Source of the DNA: Clostridium sp. K4410.MGS-306
Lineage (GTDB): Bacteria > Cyanobacteriota > Vampirovibrionia > Gastranaerophilales > Gastranaerophilaceae
Length of the DNA: 64,000 bases
Assembly (NCBI GenBank): GCA_000980375.1
Contig: LARD01000025.1
Location: 21,521-85,520, forward strand
Reading direction: 5' to 3'
The translations under genes were made by a program, and so were the position numbers. The notes under the pieces are model-generated. The model was not told the DNA's origin, searched no databases, and saw nothing but the letters and a program-made list of their open reading frames with translations. Shown here piece after piece: positions 59,815 through 64,000 of the stretch (the first letter of the stretch is position 1; every line of letters begins with the position of its first letter).

Positions 59815-60942
59815 ATGAATAGAGAAGATATTATTGTTGCAATACACGGACAGGATAACGGAGTTGGCGGCAGATACAATGTGCTTGCCTCTTTTGTTCA
59901 TGCTCTTACTCAAGGTTTCAGGCAAATCGGTGTTAATGCTATGACAACACAGGAGTGTGTTGAAAATAACAAAACACCAAATCTTGCAATAGCATTCAAT
60001 GCGTCAGGGCTTCCTTTGTGGCAAAAGATACTTAACAACAACATTCCTAACATTATGTGGGCTTGTGACTCTGTTTTTTATCAAAACTTAGAGCTTGTGC
60101 AACAGTTTAGCTCTTATCAAAATTTTATTTTGTTTAACTCTTGTTCTGACGACACAAAAGCTTTGCAGCATTATTTGCCTTCTTTGGTACACGGTTATAT
60201 TCCCGGAGGTACGGATCTTGATTTTTGGAAAAAACAGGATGTTGAAAAAGACCTTGATATAACCTTCTTTGGCTCAATTGATGATCCGGATGCAATGATT
60301 CAAAAGCTTAAAGACACAATGCCCGATCTGGTTTTTAAACTGATGATGAATTTTTGTGATGTTGCTCTGGCCAATCCTGATCTGTCTTTGTGGCATATTT
60401 CTCAAATTTTTAACAAACAGGCTGATATTGTTTTGGATATGGAGCAGTACCATTTAATCTCTAAGAGCATATCTTATATCATTACTTACAAACAAAGAAT
60501 AAAAATGATACAGGCTCTTAAAGATTTTAATGTTACTATTTTTGGCGAAGGACCGTGGGAAAAATTTGCACAAGGAAAAATAAACGTTGTATCAGGCGGT
60601 GATGTAAAAGATACCGTCAACCTTATGAATCGCTCCAAAATTACACTCAACTCTCATCCTTTCCATCTTGCAGGCGGTATACACGACAGAGTGCTCAATG
60701 CTTCTGCTGTTGAGACAATGCTGCTGTGTGGCAGAGAAAAAACTGTGAATGCAGAGTTTGGCGATACTATTGCATATTGCAATCCTGTAACGTATGAGGA
60801 TATTGCACAAAAAGCCGATTACTTCCTTACTCATGAGGATGAAAGACAACAAAAAGCACTTGATGCTTCCAAAATAGTTAAAGCCAAACACAAATGGTCT
60901 GACAGAGCTCAAAGCATTATGGATATTATAGACATTCGTTAA
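59815..60942 (+). CDS. CgeB-like glycosyltransferase
   Basis: 375 residues from the second of two ATGs (SD GGGG 6 nt). Segments: IVAIHGQDNGVGGRYNVLAS, NIMWACDSVFYQNL, GYIPGGTDLDFWKK, ITFFGSIDD, IFGEGPWEKF, then NRSKITLNSHP, GGIHDRVLNASAVETMLL and HKWSDRAQ. This order matches CgeB / glycosyltransferase 1-like proteins of the GT-B fold, acting on surface or spore glycans; DUF3880-like at the N-terminus. Stop overlaps that of eda by 17 nt. Confidence 0.8.
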   Translation: MNREDIIVAIHGQDNGVGGRYNVLASFVHALTQGFRQIGVNAMTTQECVENNKTPNLAIAFNASGLPLWQKILNNNIPNIMWACDSVFYQNLELVQQFSSYQNFILFNSCSDDTKALQHYLPSLVHGYIPGGTDLDFWKKQDVEKDLDITFFGSIDDPDAMIQKLKDTMPDLVFKLMMNFCDVALANPDLSLWHISQIFNKQADIVLDMEQYHLISKSISYIITYKQRIKMIQALKDFNVTIFGEGPWEKFAQGKINVVSGGDVKDTVNLMNRSKITLNSHPFHLAGGIHDRVLNASAVETMLLCGREKTVNAEFGDTIAYCNPVTYEDIAQKADYFLTHEDERQQKALDASKIVKAKHKWSDRAQSIMDIIDIR

Positions 60943-61540
60943 GCCTGTTAACAACGTATTTAGAACGTTCTGTAATTTCCTTCAGGCCTGCGTCTTTATA
61001 CAAACAACGGCCCATTCCGACAGCTACTGCGCCTGCTTTTAAATAACATGTAAAATCATCAATAGAAATCCCTCCGGCAGGCATAAGGTTTAAAAATGGC
61101 ATAGGTCTTAAAACGTCTTCTATATATTCCACTTCTCCCATTGATTTTGCAGGGAAAATTTTAATAATCGGTATTCCTGATTTCCAGGCATTGTAAGCCT
61201 CATTGGGTGTTGATACTGTAGCTATATGCGGGACTTTACTTCCTGTGCAAAATTTCAGCATATTGATTTGGAAAACAGGTGATACGATAACCTTTGCGCC
61301 TTTTAAAATAGCTTCTTGTGCACGTTTTGATGTAATTATCCCCCCAGCCATTATTGTCAAATCTTTGTTATGCGATAACTGCTCGACCGCAGGCAAAATT
61401 TGCCCTTTTTCCACAGTTATTTCAAACACCTTAATGCCGCCTTGAATCATTGCTTGTGCTTTTTCAACAGCTTCTTCGGGCTCCTGTGCTCTTATGACTG
61501 CAACTATTTTGTTTTTATAAATCGCTTCAATAGGGTTCAT
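60926..61540 (-). CDS. eda: KDPG/KHG aldolase-family protein
   Basis: 204 residues, of the size of Eda. Schiff-base Lys in IIKIFPAKS, general base Glu in VFEITVEKG, and HIATVSTPNEA, MPAGGISIDDF are typical. The G-A-G-T-V segment of the classical enzyme is M-A-G-G-I here, so substrate preference may differ. It splits 2-keto-3-deoxy sugar acids to pyruvate. ATG 61540 (MNPIEAIYK) is preferred over an upstream TTG. It ends an operon behind cdaA with 9 nt between. Confidence 0.88.
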   Translation of the reverse strand: MNPIEAIYKNKIVAVIRAQEPEEAVEKAQAMIQGGIKVFEITVEKGQILPAVEQLSHNKDLTIMAGGIITSKRAQEAILKGAKVIVSPVFQINMLKFCTGSKVPHIATVSTPNEAYNAWKSGIPIIKIFPAKSMGEVEYIEDVLRPMPFLNLMPAGGISIDDFTCYLKAGAVAVGMGRCLYKDAGLKEITERSKYVVNRLNECL

Positions 61541-61549
61541 AATTCTCAA

Positions 61550-62476
61550 CTATTTTGACATTTTGTCGTTTTTCTTATCCTGTTGCGACGCCTGTTTTTT
61601 TGTTTTTATTTTTATAAAATTAAATACTGTTTTGTTTTCTTCAACAATATCTTCATCTTCATATCCAAGCAGAATTTCTAAATCTTTTTTTAATTTTGTA
61701 ATATCTTCATATTTTCTCAAAGTACCATCAAGCGCAATTGAAACGTCACCTGTTTCTTCTGATACAACAAGGCAAGCTGAATCAGACACTTCACTCATTC
61801 CAATAGCTGCTCTGTGTCTTGTGCCGTATTTCCAGCTGAGTTTTGGATCTTCTGTTAATGGGAGCAAAACCCCTGCCGATTTTATTGTATCGCCTGAAAT
61901 AACGACTGCTCCGTCGTGCAATGGTGTGTTCGGGTGAAAAATAGTTAAAATAAGTTCTGTTGATAAAACAGCATCAAGCTGAATACCAACATCAGAGTAA
62001 CTGTTAACATCTTCTTCTCTTTCCAGCACCATCAATGCACCGGTTCTTGTTTTGGAAAGATATTTTACGGATTCAATAAGTTCTTTTATTACGTTAACTT
62101 TTTGCTCTTCTTTCAGATTCTTTTTATTGAAATGAGCATGAAAGAAATTTGATTGCCCCAAATATCCTAAAAATTTTCTTATCTCGGGCTGGAATATGAT
62201 AACCGCACCAAACATAATAACGCTTACCATTGTTCTTAAAAATACACCGAGAATAAGAAGATTAAATTTAATGAGTATTTCGGAGAATAACCAGGCAAAA
62301 AGAAGTATAAAAATACCCTTTACCAGTTTTTCTGACTGCGTTCCTTTGATAAATTTTTGATAAACAAGCAATAAAAATGCCGCAATAATAAGGACTTCTA
62401 CAACATTTACCCAGTTAAAGGTCAAATGCAGAAATTTTAGCTGATTAACCAGTATATCCTTTATCTCTCCTAGCAC
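61550..62476 (-). CDS. cdaA: CdaA-type diadenylate cyclase (c-di-AMP synthase)
   Basis: 308 residues. Three N-terminal membrane helices (VVEVLIIAAFLLLVY; GIFILLFAWLFSEI; LGVFLRTMVSVIMFGAV) lead to the DAC domain with both hallmark motifs: D-G-A in HDGAVVISGD near 187 and R-H-R in GTRHRAAIG near 219. It makes c-di-AMP from ATP. The start is GTG 62476 with SD AAGGAT. It begins 9 nt after the lysA stop; the lysA-cdaA pair is as I recall from cyanobacteria. Confidence 0.95.
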   Translation of the reverse strand: MLGEIKDILVNQLKFLHLTFNWVNVVEVLIIAAFLLLVYQKFIKGTQSEKLVKGIFILLFAWLFSEILIKFNLLILGVFLRTMVSVIMFGAVIIFQPEIRKFLGYLGQSNFFHAHFNKKNLKEEQKVNVIKELIESVKYLSKTRTGALMVLEREEDVNSYSDVGIQLDAVLSTELILTIFHPNTPLHDGAVVISGDTIKSAGVLLPLTEDPKLSWKYGTRHRAAIGMSEVSDSACLVVSEETGDVSIALDGTLRKYEDITKLKKDLEILLGYEDEDIVEENKTVFNFIKIKTKKQASQQDKKNDKMSK

Positions 62477-62485
62477 TTTTTATCC

Positions 62486-63814
62486 TTATTTTTTCAGTCT
62501 TTCTGGAATTACATCTAATGAAACCAGATGCTCATAATTTTCTCTATCTATAATAATATCAGATTGTGAGTTATTTACAAGTACTGCTGCCGGTTTTAAT
62601 ACACGGTTGTAATTGCTGGACATTGAATATCCATATGCACCTGTATCATAGAAACACAGAATATCTCCTTCTTCGAGTTCCGGCATTTTTACATCTTTTA
62701 TTAAAATATCGCCAGATTCACAGAATCTTCCTGCTATCGTAACAGTTTCTACAGCTTCAGCATCAGGTCTGTTTGCAACTTCTGCCGTATAAACAGCCTG
62801 ATAAAGGCTGGGTCTGGGGTTGTCTGCCATACCACCGTCTACAGCTATATATTTTTTACCATGAGGCACCTGTTTTGAGCTGCCTACAGTGTATAGTGTT
62901 ACTCCTGATGTGCCTATTATGCTTCTGCCCGGTTCTATGTGGATTTCAGGCTCTTCTACATTGTATTTTGCAGAGTTTTCTTTTACTGATGTAATAATTT
63001 TTTGTGCAATTTCAGCCACGGAAGGAGGACAGTCTGCCTCTGTATATTTAATTCCAAGCCCGCCGCCAAGGTTTATATGTGTGAGCTTTATACCAAATTT
63101 TTCTTGTATACGGGCAATTTCTTTCAACAACACCTCAACTTCATCATAATATATGGATGTTTCAAAAATTTGTGACCCGATATGTGCGTGAAGTCCAACA
63201 AGATTTAAATTGTTATATTGCTCTTGTAAAAGTTCGATTGCGTCATCAACCTGTGTCAGATCAAAACCGAATTTTGAATCAAGATGTCCTGTTTGTATGT
63301 ATTCGTGCGTGTGGCATTCAATACCCGGTGTTACTCTTAAAAGAATATCCACTGATTTACCGTTTGATTTTGCCACATCATTTAAAAGAGCAAGTTCCAA
63401 AAAGTTGTCAACAGAAACTAAGCCAACACCAAGCTCCACTGCCATTTGCAATTCATCAAATGATTTGTTGTTTCCGTTGAACAAACATTTTTTCATATCT
63501 GCGCCGGCTGTGTATGCTGTGTAGATTTCGCCTCCGGAAACCAAATCAAACCCGAAGCCTTCTTCGTCCAGTATTCTCACTACAGCTTTTGTCATAAAAG
63601 CTTTTGATGCATAGAGCATACTTACTTTTGGATAAGAAGAAAATGTTTCTTTATATTGTTTTGCTATAGTGCGGATTGTTTTTTCATCATACACATATAA
63701 GGGAGTACCGTATTTTTCAGCTAAATCAACTAGGTCGCAACCGCCTATTTCTAAATGATTTTTGTCATTTATTTTTGTTGTAACAGGTTTTAATGATTGG
63801 TTGGCTGTGTTCAT
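62486..63814 (-). CDS. lysA: Diaminopimelate decarboxylase
   Basis: 442 residues. PLP Lys in YASKAFMTK near 70, GFDLVSGGE, HAHIGSQIFE, phosphate loop NLGGGLGIKY, EPGRSIIG, and the active-site CESGD. A final Tyr-containing segment DTGAYGYSMSSNYN. It decarboxylates meso-diaminopimelate to lysine, linking lysine with peptidoglycan precursor. AAGGAGAC SD. First gene of lysA-cdaA-eda. Confidence 0.97.
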   Translation of the reverse strand: MNTANQSLKPVTTKINDKNHLEIGGCDLVDLAEKYGTPLYVYDEKTIRTIAKQYKETFSSYPKVSMLYASKAFMTKAVVRILDEEGFGFDLVSGGEIYTAYTAGADMKKCLFNGNNKSFDELQMAVELGVGLVSVDNFLELALLNDVAKSNGKSVDILLRVTPGIECHTHEYIQTGHLDSKFGFDLTQVDDAIELLQEQYNNLNLVGLHAHIGSQIFETSIYYDEVEVLLKEIARIQEKFGIKLTHINLGGGLGIKYTEADCPPSVAEIAQKIITSVKENSAKYNVEEPEIHIEPGRSIIGTSGVTLYTVGSSKQVPHGKKYIAVDGGMADNPRPSLYQAVYTAEVANRPDAEAVETVTIAGRFCESGDILIKDVKMPELEEGDILCFYDTGAYGYSMSSNYNRVLKPAAVLVNNSQSDIIIDRENYEHLVSLDVIPERLKK

Positions 63815-63908
63815 GAAATTTGTCTCCTTAATTTACCTGTTTATTGTAACACAACAAGCATTTTAAGGAAATGTTAAGACATGTAACAATATATACAATG
63901 TATTGAAA

Positions 63909-63937
63909 TTGGATATATTAAAATGTTTTTATATAAA
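63909..63937 (+). promoter_or_regulatory. Promoter of the gene entering at the right edge
   Basis: TTGGAT (63909-63914), 17-bp spacer, TATAAA (63932-63937), then a leader with two GTAAGTAAG copies and an AAGGAGC SD. Confidence 0.5.
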
Positions 63938-63976
63938 TGTAAGTAAGAAAAAGTAAGTAAGCAAGGAGCAACGAAA

Positions 63977-64000
63977 ATGGGTTTAGCAGCATCACAAGCA
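63977..64000 (+). CDS. Start of a truncated gene (MGLAASQA...)
   Basis: Eight codons are visible: ATG then GLAASQA, after an AAGGAGC SD. The start MGLAASQA is what I recall for a common Gastranaerophilales protein family beginning MGLAASQARLL; that is memory only. The rest lies outside the window. Confidence 0.7.

Noticed and set aside
63938-63962. GTAAGTAAG repeated twice in the leader of the last gene
   Set aside because: Only two short copies without even spacing; not a CRISPR or iteron array.

Overview
The window reads as a piece of a bacterial chromosome of low GC content. It has dense, short-gapped genes, mostly good Shine-Dalgarno (SD) sites, intrinsic terminators with T-tracts, and two tRNAs. 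The best guess is a gut, fermentative, non-photosynthetic relative of the cyanobacteria (Gastranaerophilales / Melainabacteria / Vampirovibrionia). The reasons are: an outer-membrane lipid protein of the MlaA family (so a diderm cell); lysA directly followed by a CdaA diadenylate cyclase, as remembered from cyanobacteria; a fermentative enzyme set (AdhE, prismane/Hcp protein) with no respiratory or photosynthetic genes in view; and many lineage-type membrane or hypothetical proteins with a short N-terminal F-x-G/S motif. The lineage call is inference from memory; no search was run.

Layout. 1-3.3 kb: a truncated hypothetical gene, a secreted TPR protein and a MlaA domain fused to an alpha/beta hydrolase. 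3.3-7 kb: an acetyltransferase, then a divergent zinc-sensor repressor and P1B-type metal ATPase with three operators between them. 7-12.3 kb: SDR oxidoreductase, DUF2023-like protein, anchored peroxiredoxin with thioredoxin, and an ABC1-type kinase. 12.3-15.4 kb: tRNA-Thr with a duplicated 3' end, a secreted GH32 fructosidase and a membrane protein. 15.5-22 kb: a three-gene split glutamate synthase and LeuC. 22-24 kb: a three-gene RiPP locus (Cys-rich precursor, PqqD-like recognition protein, radical SAM/SPASM enzyme), with a possible small RNA just upstream. 24-30.4 kb: a membrane protein built of three repeats, a GNAT-like protein and a giant zinc-ribbon / degenerate cyclase / ATPase-like / helical-repeat protein. 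30.4-38 kb: glutamate dehydrogenase, an FAD protein, a metalloprotease-like protein, a YtxH-DUF948-YtxH cluster and an M48 peptidase. 38-42 kb: tRNA-His, small membrane ORFs, a second HExxH protein and fructokinase. 42-47.8 kb: a CRP/FNR regulator divergent from Hcp, DUF488, PnuC and a SIMPL protein. 47.9-53 kb: a surface-glycan type cluster containing a radical SAM enzyme and an FkbM methyltransferase. 53-58 kb: AdhE with Rex-type operators, an MsmX-like ATPase and a histidine kinase lacking its histidine. 58-64 kb: TyrA, a STAS-like protein, a CgeB-like glycosyltransferase, and an operon lysA-cdaA-eda.

How the genes fit together. Nitrogen: glutamate dehydrogenase and glutamate synthase both make glutamate. 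Carbon: GH32 plus fructokinase would use fructans or sucrose, with AdhE as the NADH sink under apparent Rex control. Stress: peroxiredoxin/thioredoxin, Hcp with its HcpR-like regulator, and zinc export. The most novel unit is the RiPP locus at 22.37-24.03 kb. No transposons, prophage or CRISPR array were seen.
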